DNA from: Asticcacaulis sp. MM231
GTDB lineage: Bacteria; Pseudomonadota; Alphaproteobacteria; Caulobacterales; Caulobacteraceae
DNA length: 64,000 bases
Direction of reading: 5' to 3'
NCBI RefSeq assembly: GCF_964186625.1
Contig: NZ_OZ075108.1
Coordinates: 2,696,501-2,760,500 of the forward strand
The translations under genes and the position numbers were made by a program. The stretch's first letter is position 1, and each line of letters starts with the position of its first letter. This document shows positions 31,519 to 41,121 of the stretch, piece by piece. The notes under the pieces were generated by a model, which saw nothing but the letters and a program-made list of their open reading frames with translations, was not told the DNA's origin and searched no databases.

Positions 31519-33123
31519 ATGTCCTCCTCCGCTGCGCCCGCCACGGGTGCACCCGCCTTTCCCGCGCCCATGACCGGCAGCCTGCTGGCCATCACCGCAC
31601 TAGCCCTGGCGCTCGGCACCTTCATGCAGGTGCTCGACGGCACCATCGCGAACGTGTCGGTGCCGACCATCGCCGGCGATCTCGGCGTCTCGACCTCGCA
31701 AGGCACCTGGGTCATCACCTCGTTCGCGGTATCCAACGGCATATCCGTGCCCCTCACCGGCTGGCTGATGGGGCGATACGGTGTGGTGAAGACCTTCACC
31801 GCCTCGGTGCTTTTGTTCACCATCGCCTCCTTCCTTTGCGGCATCGCCTGGAACATCAACTCGCTGATCTTCTTCCGCATCCTGCAAGGCGCGGTGTCTG
31901 GCCCGATGATCCCCGGCTCACAAGCCCTGCTGATGATGATCTTCCCGCCCAATAAACGCGGCACAGCCCTGGCGATCTGGTCGATGACGACGCTGGTGGC
32001 CCCAATCTGCGGGCCGATTCTGGGGGGCTATATCTCCGATAACTTCACGTGGCCGTGGATCTTCTTCATCAACCTGCCGGTCGGCGCCTTCTGCGCCTTC
32101 TTCTGCTGGCGTGGCATGGCTTCACGCGAAACCCCGACCTATCAGCGCCCGATCGATCGCACAGGCTTTGCCCTGCTTGTCATCTGGGTCGGCGCCCTGC
32201 AGGTCATGCTCGACACCGGCAAGGACGTCGACTGGTTCAACTCGCCGGCCATCGTGGTAGAAACCCTTGTCGCCATCATAGCCTTCATCGCCTGGGTGAT
32301 CTGGGAACTGAACGACAAGAACCCGATGGTGGACTTAAGCTTCTTCAAGACGCGCAATTTCGCCTTCGGTACGCTGGTGCTCTGTGTGGCCTACGCCATC
32401 TTTTTCGGCGCCAACCTCTTGATGCCTTTATGGCTGCAAACCAATATGGGCTATATCGCCACCTGGGCCGGCCTGGTGGCCGCGCCTTCGGGCATAATCG
32501 CCGTCATCCTGACGCCGTTTGCCGCCCGGATGCTCAACCGTTATGACGCGCGCATCCTCGGCACGGTATCACTGGTGCTGTTCGCCCTGTCCTTCTTCAT
32601 GCGCTCGCTCTACACCACCGAGGCCAGCTTCTTCCAACTGATGCTGCCCACCCTCGTCATGGGTGCGGCGATGAGCTTCTTCTTCATCTCCTTCATCAGC
32701 ATCGGACTGAACGGCATTCCGCCCGAGCGCGTGCCGGCCGCCTCCGGCCTGTCGAACTTCGCTCGCATCATCGCCGGTTCGTTCGCCGCTTCGCTGGTGA
32801 CCACTATTTGGGAGCGCAGCGAAAGCCAGCACCAGACGCGTCTGGCTGAGATTATGGGCGGGCCCGGCAATCCAGGCAATACTGGGGGCGGGGGTGGTTT
32901 TAGCGAGCCAATGAGTGATGCTCTGAACCAGGCGACTCAATACGGCCTGACCACCGCTCAAGGTATCAGTGTAATCGTTCGGCAGGTGTCATCGCAGGCC
33001 TTCCTTCTGGCTACGGTCGATCTGTTTCGCATCTCGTCGATCATCATCATCCTGCTGATCCCGGCCGTTTGGCTGTGCCGCAAGACCCTGGTCACCGGCC
33101 CGGTTACACACGCAGCGGATTAA
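31519..33123 (+). CDS. EmrB/QacA-type DHA2 multidrug MFS permease
   Basis: 534 residues with about 14 transmembrane helices. DHA2 motifs are present: LDGTIANVSVPTIAGDLGVS in helix 1, the GWLMGRYGVVKTF loop (motif A, about residue 75-90) and GPMIPGSQALLM in helix 5 (motif C-like). It would export hydrophobic drugs or toxic organic acids using the proton gradient, together with the two preceding proteins. The TetR gene upstream probably senses the substrate. The substrate itself cannot be read from sequence. Confidence 0.93.
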   Translation: MSSSAAPATGAPAFPAPMTGSLLAITALALALGTFMQVLDGTIANVSVPTIAGDLGVSTSQGTWVITSFAVSNGISVPLTGWLMGRYGVVKTFTASVLLFTIASFLCGIAWNINSLIFFRILQGAVSGPMIPGSQALLMMIFPPNKRGTALAIWSMTTLVAPICGPILGGYISDNFTWPWIFFINLPVGAFCAFFCWRGMASRETPTYQRPIDRTGFALLVIWVGALQVMLDTGKDVDWFNSPAIVVETLVAIIAFIAWVIWELNDKNPMVDLSFFKTRNFAFGTLVLCVAYAIFFGANLLMPLWLQTNMGYIATWAGLVAAPSGIIAVILTPFAARMLNRYDARILGTVSLVLFALSFFMRSLYTTEASFFQLMLPTLVMGAAMSFFFISFISIGLNGIPPERVPAASGLSNFARIIAGSFAASLVTTIWERSESQHQTRLAEIMGGPGNPGNTGGGGGFSEPMSDALNQATQYGLTTAQGISVIVRQVSSQAFLLATVDLFRISSIIIILLIPAVWLCRKTLVTGPVTHAAD

Positions 33124-33127
33124 GGCA

Positions 33128-33251
33128 GGTTGATCCACAGATTAAGAGACGCGTTCGCGCTGTTGCGTCCCTGAAGCCTTCGCGACGTGTTTCTGAACAA
33201 GGTTGGCGGCGCAAGTGCGCCGATCTTAATCTGTTTAATCTGTGGATCACC
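33128..33251. repeat. About 120-bp non-coding element bounded by ATCCACAGATTAA inverted repeats
   Basis: TTGATCCACAGATTAAGA at the left edge and CTTAATCTGT...TTAATCTGTGGATCA at the right edge are inverted copies; the inside has GCGCAAGTGCGC. A second, longer member of this family is at 38958-39130 and a decayed edge at 46852-46868. Confidence 0.7.
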
Positions 33252-33316
33252 TTTCTTCTCTTGCATCAAAAGTCTCCTCGCGGCATAGCCGGTGGCAAAC
33301 CTAACGGAGACTACAC

Positions 33317-34180
33317 ATGATCGCTCTCGCCCTGCATGGCGGTGCCGGTGCCAAGGCCGGCCGCGACTATTCCGTCGAAATCGCCAATATGCGCGAGATA
33401 GCGCAATTCGCCCGTGACAGCTTGCTTAATGGTGCGAAAGCCTTCGATATCGTCACCGAAGTGGTCCGCCAGCTTGAAGATTCCGGCCTCTATGTCGCGG
33501 GCAAAGGCGCCTCGCCCAACGCTGCCGGTTTCTATGAACTCGACGCCAGCCTGATGAATGGCGCCGACCGCGCTTGCGGCGCGGTCACCGCCCTGCAAGG
33601 TTTCGCCAATCCGGTTCTGGTGGCGCGCGCCGTTATGGAAAAGACCCCGCACGTTATGCTGGCCGGCGAAGGCGCAGGCCTCTTTGCTCACGAGCAGGGT
33701 TTTGAGCCCATCGCCGACGAGGCCGAGTATTTCACTCGCGCCGGCCGCTTCGAATCCAACCACCCGCCTGGCACATTGGCTCACGGGACGGTCGGCTGCG
33801 TCTGTCTCGACAGCTACGGCCACCTCGCCGCCGCCACCTCAACCGCCGGCGTCTTCGGTAAACTGCCCGGTCGCGTCGGCGACACGCCGATCATCGGGGC
33901 CGGCACCTGGGCCGATGGCCAGACCGCTGTGTCCTGCACCGGTCAGGGCGAATACTTCATCCGCGTCAACGCGTCAGCGCAACTGGCCTTCCGCCACGCC
34001 GGCGGACAGGCGCTCGGCGAAGCCGCCGACGCCACCTTACAGCAAATCGTCAATATGGGTGGCGAAGGCGGCCTGATCGCCCTCAATGCCAAGGGCGAGG
34101 TCATCGTCCCCTTTCGCTCGCAAGGCATGAAGCGCGCCTGGTTCTCAGGCGACAGCGAGATCGTTTCCGAAGCTTTCTAA
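33317..34180 (+). CDS. Isoaspartyl peptidase / plant-type L-asparaginase
   Basis: 287-residue Ntn-hydrolase that cleaves itself before the catalytic threonine. The start ALHGGAGAKAG is the family signature, and the autoproteolysis site is LAHGTVGCV with T158 as nucleophile. Downstream GAGTWADGQTAVSCTGQGE contains the substrate-binding residues. The mature alpha/beta enzyme hydrolyses asparagine and beta-aspartyl (isoaspartyl) dipeptides. GGAG precedes the ATG at good distance. Tail-to-tail with the deacetylase gene, overlapping 4 bases. Confidence 0.93.
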   Translation: MIALALHGGAGAKAGRDYSVEIANMREIAQFARDSLLNGAKAFDIVTEVVRQLEDSGLYVAGKGASPNAAGFYELDASLMNGADRACGAVTALQGFANPVLVARAVMEKTPHVMLAGEGAGLFAHEQGFEPIADEAEYFTRAGRFESNHPPGTLAHGTVGCVCLDSYGHLAAATSTAGVFGKLPGRVGDTPIIGAGTWADGQTAVSCTGQGEYFIRVNASAQLAFRHAGGQALGEAADATLQQIVNMGGEGGLIALNAKGEVIVPFRSQGMKRAWFSGDSEIVSEAF

Positions 34181-35099
34181 ACGCAAAGCTTGGCGAGATT
34201 AGAGATATCGACATCGGCGGGGGCATCCTTCCAGATGTCGATACCTTTTTCTTTCGCCGTGCGCTCAATCAGTAATTGCTCGCCCCGGTGCTCGCTCGGC
34301 GCGCTATAGGCCGGATCGCTCTGTGCCTGATCGAGCGTGACGAAACGGGCACCGGCAGCCTCGAACGTATCGAGCACCTGCGGCAGCATCTGCGCGGTAA
34401 AGGCGCCTTCGTGGATCAGCAGGACGTGCGGAATTGCCGGCCGTAAACCTTTTCCGAACCGCTCAGCCCCCGCGCAATGGAGGCCTTCACGCCCAACATA
34501 TATTGCGCTTTCATCGTTTCAATCGTCGCCGCATCGCCCTTGGCCATGCAGCGCGCATAGGTGTCGGTATAGGCCCAGTCGTTAAAGCTCATGGTGACGT
34601 CGGCGATGCGGTAGTTGTGCGCTTTCAGCCAGTCCATGATGCCACTGTGCAGCGCCGGATCTGTGCCGGCATTGAGGAAGGGAAAGCGCAGCACGCGCCA
34701 GTCTTCACCCTTCATCAGCTCGGCCAGGACGGGCTCATTGCCCATCAGGTCGCCTTCGAAGGCCTCAAGCCCGCCGGCATTGATGTTCATATGGCTATAG
34801 CCATGATTGCCGAGCGGATAACCCGCCGCGCGCCACATCTTCAGCACCTCGGCGCTCGACGGATCTGCCTTGATATGGATAGCATTGATGAAGCCATAGA
34901 CACCCGACACCTTATGCGCCTTGAGCGCCGCCAGATAGTCCCGCGCTACATCGACCCGGCTGACGCCCGGCGGCACCGCGCCATGCGACGGCAGGTCATC
35001 GACCGTGATGGCGACCTCGAAACCTTTCGGCGCTTCGGCGAATACGGGAAACGCATTTAAGGCGCAGATAGTGGCAAGGGTGACAAAGGCGTTTTTCAT
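34177..35099 (-). pseudogene. Polysaccharide deacetylase family protein, frameshifted
   Basis: A secreted carbohydrate esterase 4-like protein. Signal peptide MKNAFVTLATICALNAFPVFA; catalytic Asp in AITVDDLPSHG and metal-binding GNHGYSHMN (H-x3-H). The first frame runs to 34416 and ends after EKVYGRQF; the C-terminal 70 residues (LLIHEGAFTAQMLPQV...) continue in another frame to 34177. One missing base near 34431-34441 (CGGCAATTCC on the minus strand, where an extra base would restore PIPHVLLIHEG) explains the break. Repaired length is about 307 residues. Sequence on both sides is well conserved, so this is recent or an error. Confidence 0.8.
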
Positions 35100-35333
35100 A
35101 CTCTCTCCCGGAACAGGCCCGCTCGTTGAAACGGTTCGGGGCCGCTAGCCTTACCATGCTCCGGAAGCGCCACCTTGGCAAGGATCAGCTATCCAGACGA
35201 AAAAGCTTTGTCATTTATCGTCGGATGACCAGCCCAAAAGGTATTATTTCTCGGGATAATGACGAAATTGGAATTGAAAGTGCACGACGGCAGGCATATA
35301 GTTTCACAAGATATCATCACATTGGAAACCATC

Positions 35334-36545
35334 ATGCCTTCCCATCTGCTGGCCCGCCCCCATCTTTTCGATGCGCTTGATGATCGGCCGCTCGACGCCA
35401 TGCTGACCTTGCTCCATTTGCTGCGCAACGATCCGCGGGCCAACAAGATTGATCTAGGCATTGGCGTGTATGGCGATGACAACGGCCACACGCCGGTTAT
35501 GCAGGCCGTCAAGATGGCCGAACGCAACCTGATCGAGACGCAAAGCAGCAAGGCCTATCTGGCCGCCGAGGGCGACGCGCATTTTATAGACTTGCTGACG
35601 CAACGAGTTTTGGGCACCGCTGAGGACAGCCGCTATTGCGGCGTACAGACGCCCGGCGGCACAGGTGCCCTGCGCCTGGCAGCCGAACTGATCCACAAGG
35701 CCAATCCGGAAGCGTGCGTCTGGTTGGGTACGCCGACCTGGATCAATCACCATGCCCTGATCCGCTCCGCCGGTCTGCACATCCTCGAACACCCGTTCTT
35801 CGATCAGGCCACGCAGACCGTGCTGTTCGATGAGATGATGACCGCACTGGAAAGCGCCCGCACCGGCGACGTGCTGTTGCTGCACGCCTGCTGCCATAAC
35901 CCGACCGGCGCGGACTTCACGCCCGCTCAGTGGCGTACCATCGGCGAACTGGTTAGCCGCAAGGGCCTGATCCCGCTGATCGACATCGCCTATCAGGGCT
36001 TGGGGCAAGGCATGGAGGCCGACGCCGACGCCATGCGCACCCTGCTCGACAGCGTGCCGGAAGCGATCATCGCCGCGTCTTGTTCCAAGAATTTCGGCCT
36101 TTACCGCGAACGCATCGGCGCCTTGTGGGTCAAGGCCGACAGCGCCACCGCCGCCCTGCGTGCGCGTGGTAATCTGATCCTGATCGCGCGCGCCATGTGG
36201 TCGATGCCGCCCGATCACGGCGCCGCGGTTGTGCGCACCATCCTCAATTCGACCGACCTGACGCAAATCTGGCTCACCGAGCTTGAACAGATGCGCACCC
36301 GCCTCAACACCATGCGTGCCGAACTGGCGAAAGCCGTGCCGCAACTGGCTTCGGTGGCGCAGCAAAGCGGCATGTTTGCACTCTTGCCCTTAAACCGCGA
36401 AGCCGTGGCCGACCTGCGCGTTAAGCATGGCATCTACATGGTGGAAAACGGTCGCATGAACATCGCCGGTCTGCAAGCGGGCAACCTGCCGCGCTTCGCC
36501 GCTGCGCTGAAACCCTATCTGCAAGGAGCCCAACATGAACGATAA
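35334..36545 (+). CDS. tyrB: Aromatic amino acid aminotransferase (class I, PLP)
   Basis: 403-residue fold-type I aminotransferase of the aspartate/tyrosine group. Typical segments: NKIDLGIGVYGDDNGHTPVM (about 25-45), TPGGTGALRLAAEL (about 104-117), HACCHNPTGADFT (about 183-195) and the PLP lysine in ASCSKNFGLYRERIG (about 246). It stands directly before and overlaps hppD by 11 bases, so its job is almost surely tyrosine (and phenylalanine) to 4-hydroxyphenylpyruvate. ATG 35334 is preceded by GGAAA and matches homologue starts; an earlier in-frame ATG at 35259 is less likely. Confidence 0.85.
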   Translation: MPSHLLARPHLFDALDDRPLDAMLTLLHLLRNDPRANKIDLGIGVYGDDNGHTPVMQAVKMAERNLIETQSSKAYLAAEGDAHFIDLLTQRVLGTAEDSRYCGVQTPGGTGALRLAAELIHKANPEACVWLGTPTWINHHALIRSAGLHILEHPFFDQATQTVLFDEMMTALESARTGDVLLLHACCHNPTGADFTPAQWRTIGELVSRKGLIPLIDIAYQGLGQGMEADADAMRTLLDSVPEAIIAASCSKNFGLYRERIGALWVKADSATAALRARGNLILIARAMWSMPPDHGAAVVRTILNSTDLTQIWLTELEQMRTRLNTMRAELAKAVPQLASVAQQSGMFALLPLNREAVADLRVKHGIYMVENGRMNIAGLQAGNLPRFAAALKPYLQGAQHER

Positions 36546-37578
36546 TCCTCTAGGTCTCAATGGTTTCGCGTTTGTCGAGTTCACAGGCCCCGACACCACC
36601 GCCATGGCACGTCAACTGGAGATGATGGGATTCGTCGCCGCTTCGTGTCACCCTGAGCGCGACATCGTGCGCTATAAGCAGGGCACAATCAACTTCCTGC
36701 TCAACACCTCAGCCAGTCCGCAAGCGAAAGAATTTGCCGCGCACCATGGCCCTTCGGCCAATGGCATGGGGTTCCGCGTCACCGATGCCGCCAAAGCCTA
36801 TGATCTGGCGCTGAAAAGCGGCGCCGTCGCCTACGATGCCGCCCAAGGCGCGCTCGGAGCCGGCAGCTATGTGCTGCAAGGCATCGGCGGATCGCTGCTC
36901 TATCTCATCGACCACGATCTCTATGCTGACTGGATCGCCATCGAAGGCGCAGAAGAGGCGGAGGCAGCCAACAGCGTTGGTTTCCAAGTGCTTGATCACC
37001 TGACACACAATGTGGCGCGCGGCCAGATGCGTACCTGGTCCAGCTTCTACGCCCAGATTTTCGGCTTTGAAGAGCAGAAGTATTTCAACATCAAGGGACA
37101 AGCGACCGGCCTGTTCTCGCAAGCCATGATCGCGCCCGACGGCGCCATCCGCATCCCGCTCAACGAGAGCCAGGACGACACCAGCCAGATCGAGGAATTC
37201 CTGCGCCAGTACAAAGGCGAAGGCATCCAGCATATCGCGCTGACCACCGACAACATCTACGATACGGTCGAAATGCTGCGCGCCCGCGGCGTGAAGCTCC
37301 AGGATACGATCGAGACCTATTACGATCTGATCGATAAGCGCGTGCCTGGCCACGGTGAGGATCTGCAACGCCTTAAGGCCAACCGCATTCTGATCGATGG
37401 CGATGTCGAGAGCGAAGGCATTTTGCTGCAGATCTTTACTGAGAACACCTTCGGGCCGATCTTCTTCGAAGTTATCCAGCGCAAGGGGAATCAGGGCTTT
37501 GGCAATGGCAATTTCCAGGCGCTGTTTGAATCGATTGAACTTGATCAGATCCGTCGCGGGGTTATCAAGGTGGCTTAA
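36535..37578 (+). CDS. hppD: 4-hydroxyphenylpyruvate dioxygenase
   Basis: 347-residue vicinal oxygen chelate enzyme turning 4-hydroxyphenylpyruvate into homogentisate. The ferrous iron ligands are H155 (VLDHLTHNV), H233 (GIQHIALTT) and E312 (FFEVIQRKG), and the C-terminal gating helix GNGNFQALFESIELDQIRRG is intact. Second step of tyrosine degradation; overlaps the aminotransferase by 11 bases. Homogentisate dioxygenase follows after a palindromic repeat. Confidence 0.96.
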   Translation: MNDNPLGLNGFAFVEFTGPDTTAMARQLEMMGFVAASCHPERDIVRYKQGTINFLLNTSASPQAKEFAAHHGPSANGMGFRVTDAAKAYDLALKSGAVAYDAAQGALGAGSYVLQGIGGSLLYLIDHDLYADWIAIEGAEEAEAANSVGFQVLDHLTHNVARGQMRTWSSFYAQIFGFEEQKYFNIKGQATGLFSQAMIAPDGAIRIPLNESQDDTSQIEEFLRQYKGEGIQHIALTTDNIYDTVEMLRARGVKLQDTIETYYDLIDKRVPGHGEDLQRLKANRILIDGDVESEGILLQIFTENTFGPIFFEVIQRKGNQGFGNGNFQALFESIELDQIRRGVIKVA

Positions 37579-37603
37579 GACTTAAGACGCAGGAACATCT
37601 GCA

Positions 37604-37648
37604 CCTCCCCGCTTGTCGGGGAGGTGGACCATTGCGCTGCAATGGTGC
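37604..37648. repeat. Half element of the nested palindrome family
   Basis: CCTCCCC...GGGGAGG hairpin, then TGG and a second hairpin ACCATTGCGCTGCAATGGT. This is one arm of the type at 52821-52926 without its partner. Lies 30 bases before the hmgA ribosome site. Confidence 0.7.
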
Positions 37649-37678
37649 TGGGTATTTTGCTTCTACAGGGAGACAACA

Positions 37679-38956
37679 ATGACAGAAAACCCTGCGTACA
37701 TGACCGGCTTCGGCAACCATGTCTCCACCGAGGCTATACCCGGCGCCTTGCCGATCGGGCAAAACTCACCTCAGGCCGTGCCTTTCGGGCTCTATGCCGA
37801 ACAGCTTTCCGGCTCGGCCTTCACCGCGCCTCGCAACGACAACCGGCGTTCGTGGCTCTACCGTCTGCGCCCGTCAGCCAGCCATGCGCCTTTCATCCCC
37901 TATCGTGACGCCCCCACCTTCGCCGCGCCGACGCCCAACCGTCTGCGCTGGTCACCGCTGACCGCACCCGTCGCGCCCGTCGATTTCATCGACGGCCTGA
38001 TCACCTACGCCGGCAATGGCGATGCCACGGCCCAGACCGGCGTGGCCATCCACCTCTATGCCGCCAACCGTTCGATGAATTGCGCCTTCTTCAATGCCGA
38101 TGGTGAATGGCTTATCGTGCCGCAATCGGGTCGGCTGGTCATTTTCACAGAGATGGGCGTCCTGAAAGTCGGACCGCTCCAGATCGCCGTAATTCCGCGT
38201 GGCGTGAAATTTCGCGTTGCCCTGCCTGAAGGCCATGCCGCGGGCTATATTCTGGAAAACTACGGCCATCCTTTCCGCCTGCCCCATCTGGGCCCTATCG
38301 GCGCCAACGGACTGGCCAACCCACGCGATTTCGAGACACCGGTCGCCGCCTTCGAGGATATCGACGGCGATTATGAACTGCTGCAAAAATACGCCGGCAG
38401 ACTATGGACGACGCGGACCGATCATTCGCCGCTCGATGTCGTGGCGTGGCACGGCAATCTGGCGCCCTATCGTTATGATCTCAGGCGCTTTAACACCATC
38501 AACACGGTCAGTTTCGACCATCCCGATCCGTCGATCTTCACCGTCCTGACCTCGCCGTCTGAAACACCCGGTACCGCCAATGCCGATTTCGTCATCTTCC
38601 CGCCGCGCTGGATGGTGGCCGAACACACCTTTCGCCCGCCCTGGTTCCACCGCAATATTATGAGCGAATTCATGGGCCTGATCACTGGCGCCTATGACGC
38701 CAAGGCCGATGGCTTCGCAGCCGGAGGGGCCTCCTTGCACAACTGCATGAACGGTCATGGCCCCGACAAGGCCAGTTTTGAAGCCGCGATTGCTGCGGAT
38801 CTGAAACCGCACAAGATCGACGGCACCATGGCCTTCATGTTCGAGACACGCCTGCCCCTTATCCCCACCACGCATGCGATGGAAACACCACTGTTGCAGA
38901 GCGATTACGACCAGTGCTGGGACAATTTCAAAAAGGCCGATTTGCCGAAAAAGTAA
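37679..38956 (+). CDS. hmgA: Homogentisate 1,2-dioxygenase
   Basis: 425-residue cupin-type non-heme iron enzyme that opens the homogentisate ring to maleylacetoacetate. The N-terminus [19 protein letters not shown], the [11 protein letters not shown] segment and the iron site region [18 protein letters not shown] (about 320-340) with a later [10 protein letters not shown] are diagnostic. ATG 37679 has AGGGAG 8 bases upstream. Third step of the tyrosine pathway. Confidence 0.96.
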   Translation: MTENPAYMTGFGNHVSTEAIPGALPIGQNSPQAVPFGLYAEQLSGSAFTAPRNDNRRSWLYRLRPSASHAPFIPYRDAPTFAAPTPNRLRWSPLTAPVAPVDFIDGLITYAGNGDATAQTGVAIHLYAANRSMNCAFFNADGEWLIVPQSGRLVIFTEMGVLKVGPLQIAVIPRGVKFRVALPEGHAAGYILENYGHPFRLPHLGPIGANGLANPRDFETPVAAFEDIDGDYELLQKYAGRLWTTRTDHSPLDVVAWHGNLAPYRYDLRRFNTINTVSFDHPDPSIFTVLTSPSETPGTANADFVIFPPRWMVAEHTFRPPWFHRNIMSEFMGLITGAYDAKADGFAAGGASLHNCMNGHGPDKASFEAAIAADLKPHKIDGTMAFMFETRLPLIPTTHAMETPLLQSDYDQCWDNFKKADLPKK

Positions 38957-38957
38957 G

Positions 38958-39130
38958 AAAGTTTATCCACAGATTGCACAGATTATGCGGGCGCTACCGC
39001 ACCCTTTCCGCGTTTGTTGCAGCTTATCGTGTGAAAATGCAAACTGACGCTTCGCGTCGTCATAGCGCTATTGTCGTTTCGCACACCGAGGGCCCGGTAG
39101 CGCCCGCATAATCTGTGCAATCTGTGGATC
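38958..39130. repeat. About 170-bp non-coding element with 34-bp inverted ends and a DnaA-box-like edge
   Basis: The left edge (TTTATCCACAGATTGCACAG, continuing ATTATGCGGGCGCTACCG) is repeated in inverse at the right edge (CGGTAGCGCCCGCATAAT, continuing CTGTGCAATCTGTGGATC). The left end includes TTATCCACA, a perfect DnaA box consensus, at 38962-38970. The centre holds small hairpins (GACGCTTCGCGTC). It separates hmgA from fahA. Confidence 0.8.
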
Positions 39131-39168
39131 CCCTAAACAACCTACGCGCCGCAAGCGCTGGAGCCAGA

Positions 39169-40434
39169 ATGATAGACGCGACACACGATCCGAAACTGAC
39201 CTCATGGGTGGCCAGCGCCAGCGGGCATAGGGATTTCCCGATCCAGAACCTGCCGTTTGGCCTGTTCAGCCCTGCGAATGAAGCGCCGCGCGCCGGTGTT
39301 GCCATCGGTGATGAGATCATCGAGTTACAGGCGCTGGTGGCGGCCGGCCTGCGGCAGGACAGCGTGACGCTGGATCAGGTTCTCGCCACGCCAGCTTTAC
39401 GCAAAAGCCTGCGCCAGCAAATGTCGCAATTACTTAGCGATCCGCGCCATGCCGATTCCGCCGAACCCTATCTGCATAGCGCCACCGACTGCACCCTACA
39501 TCTGCCGACGCACATTGGCGACTATACTGACTTCTACGCCGGCATCCATCATGCGGTGACGGTCGGCAAGCTGTTCCGGCCTGATAATCCCCTGCTGCCC
39601 AACTACAAGCACGTGCCGATCGGCTATCATGGCCGCGCCTCATCGATCCACCCGACCGACGCAACGGTTATCCGCCCCAAGGGCCAGACCAAAGCGCCCG
39701 ACGCCGAAGCCCCATCCTTCGGACCCAGCAAGCGACTTGATTTTGAGCTGGAGCTGGGGATCTGGATCGGTCAGGGTAATGATCTCGGCATGCCTGTCGA
39801 TATCGGCGATGCTGCGCACCATATCGCGGGCTATTGCCTGCTCAACGACTGGTCAGCGCGTGATTTTCAGGCCTGGGAGTACCAGCCACTCGGTCCCTTC
39901 CTCGCCAAGAACTTCATGACCACGATCTCGCCGTGGATCATCACGCCGGAGGCCATGGCGCCCTTCCGTCAGGCGCAACAAGCACGCCCGGAAGGTGATC
40001 CCAAGCCCCTGCCCTATCTGTGGGACGAGGCCGATCAGGCCACGGGCGCGCTGGGGCTCAAGCTGGACGTTCTGATCCAGACCGAAGCCATGCGGGCGCA
40101 AAACCTGCCGCCCTATAGTTTGAGCCAAAGCGAGGCGCGCCATATGTACTGGACGGCGGCGCAACTGGTCACACATCACGCCAGCAATGGCTGCAACCTG
40201 CAAACCGGTGATCTGCTTGGCACCGGCACGATCTCAGGCCCCACACCCGACAGCGCCGGCAGCCTGCTCGAATTGTCCGAAGGCGGTAAAAAGCCCGTGA
40301 TCCTGCCGTCAGACGAGACGCGCACCTTTCTTGAAGACCATGATGAGCTTATCTTAAGAGCACGCGCTGAGGCTGACGGTTTTGTCAGCATCGGATTTGG
40401 GGACTGCCGCGGGCGCATAGCGCCTGCCAGATAA
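39169..40434 (+). CDS. fahA: Fumarylacetoacetase
   Basis: 421-residue hydrolase that splits fumarylacetoacetate into fumarate and acetoacetate, the last step of tyrosine degradation. Conserved segments: DFPIQNLPFGLF at the N-terminus, DFYAGIHHAVTVGKLFRP (about 121-138), YHGRASSIH (about 152-160), ELELGIWIGQGN (about 190), LNDWSARDFQAWEYQPLGPF (about 224-243) and LGTGTISGPTPDSAGSLLEL. Start ATG 39169 follows GGAG; it lies inside the edge of a repeat-rich spacer. Followed by maiA after 17 bases. Confidence 0.96.
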   Translation: MIDATHDPKLTSWVASASGHRDFPIQNLPFGLFSPANEAPRAGVAIGDEIIELQALVAAGLRQDSVTLDQVLATPALRKSLRQQMSQLLSDPRHADSAEPYLHSATDCTLHLPTHIGDYTDFYAGIHHAVTVGKLFRPDNPLLPNYKHVPIGYHGRASSIHPTDATVIRPKGQTKAPDAEAPSFGPSKRLDFELELGIWIGQGNDLGMPVDIGDAAHHIAGYCLLNDWSARDFQAWEYQPLGPFLAKNFMTTISPWIITPEAMAPFRQAQQARPEGDPKPLPYLWDEADQATGALGLKLDVLIQTEAMRAQNLPPYSLSQSEARHMYWTAAQLVTHHASNGCNLQTGDLLGTGTISGPTPDSAGSLLELSEGGKKPVILPSDETRTFLEDHDELILRARAEADGFVSIGFGDCRGRIAPAR

Positions 40435-40451
40435 GAACAAAGGCGAGGATC

Positions 40452-41105
40452 ATGCTCAAGCTGCACGACTACTGGCGCTCCAGCGCCGCCTACCGCGTTC
40501 GCATCGCCCTGAATCTCAAGGGACTATCCTACGAATCGCATAGCCACGACCTGCGCAGCAACGCGCACCATGATCCGGCCTACAAGGCGCTCAATCCGCA
40601 AGGCCTGGTGCCGGCGCTCGATATCGGTGGCCACGTGCTGACGCAGAGTTCGGCCATTATGGAATGGCTGGAAGAGACCTGCCCGGAGCCATCGCTTTTG
40701 CCGCCAGCCGCCGCCGATCGCGCCGCGGTCAGGGCCATGGCGGCGCTGATCGCCTGCGATATCCACCCGCTCAACAATCTGCGTGTTTTGCGCGAACTGA
40801 AGAACGACTGGCAGGCCGACGAAACCCAGACGAAAATGTGGGCCAAGGGCTGGATCGCCGAAGGTTTCACGGCGCTGGAAACCCTGATCGGTCAGCACGG
40901 CAAGGGCTATAGCTTCGGCAGCGAACCGACCCTGGCCGACTGCTACCTGGTTCCGCAAGTCTTCTCCGCCCAGCGCTTCGGTGTCAGCCTCGATCCGTAT
41001 CCGAATATCCGCGCCGTCAATGAACGCTGCGATGACCATCCGGCGTTTGTGCGCGCGCATCCGCGTCATCAGCCCGATGCCGATACGGTGGATTCCAACC
41101 GCTGA
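40452..41105 (+). CDS. maiA: Maleylacetoacetate isomerase (zeta-class glutathione transferase)
   Basis: 217 residues. Glutathione-binding N-terminal domain with the zeta-class motif SSAAYRVRIALNLKGL (about 11-26) and QSSAIMEWLEETCPEPSLLP (about 63-82), then a helical C-terminal domain. Isomerises maleylacetoacetate to fumarylacetoacetate between HmgA and FahA. Immediately downstream of fahA and co-transcribed. Ends 16 bases before the Rieske gene. Confidence 0.95.
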   Translation: MLKLHDYWRSSAAYRVRIALNLKGLSYESHSHDLRSNAHHDPAYKALNPQGLVPALDIGGHVLTQSSAIMEWLEETCPEPSLLPPAAADRAAVRAMAALIACDIHPLNNLRVLRELKNDWQADETQTKMWAKGWIAEGFTALETLIGQHGKGYSFGSEPTLADCYLVPQVFSAQRFGVSLDPYPNIRAVNERCDDHPAFVRAHPRHQPDADTVDSNR

Positions 41106-41121
41106 TCATGAAAGCCAACTC

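Noticed and set aside
38962..38970. Replication origin signalled by a perfect DnaA box
   Set aside because: Only one box, inside a dispersed palindromic element; no AT-rich unwinding region, no box cluster and no origin-linked genes.
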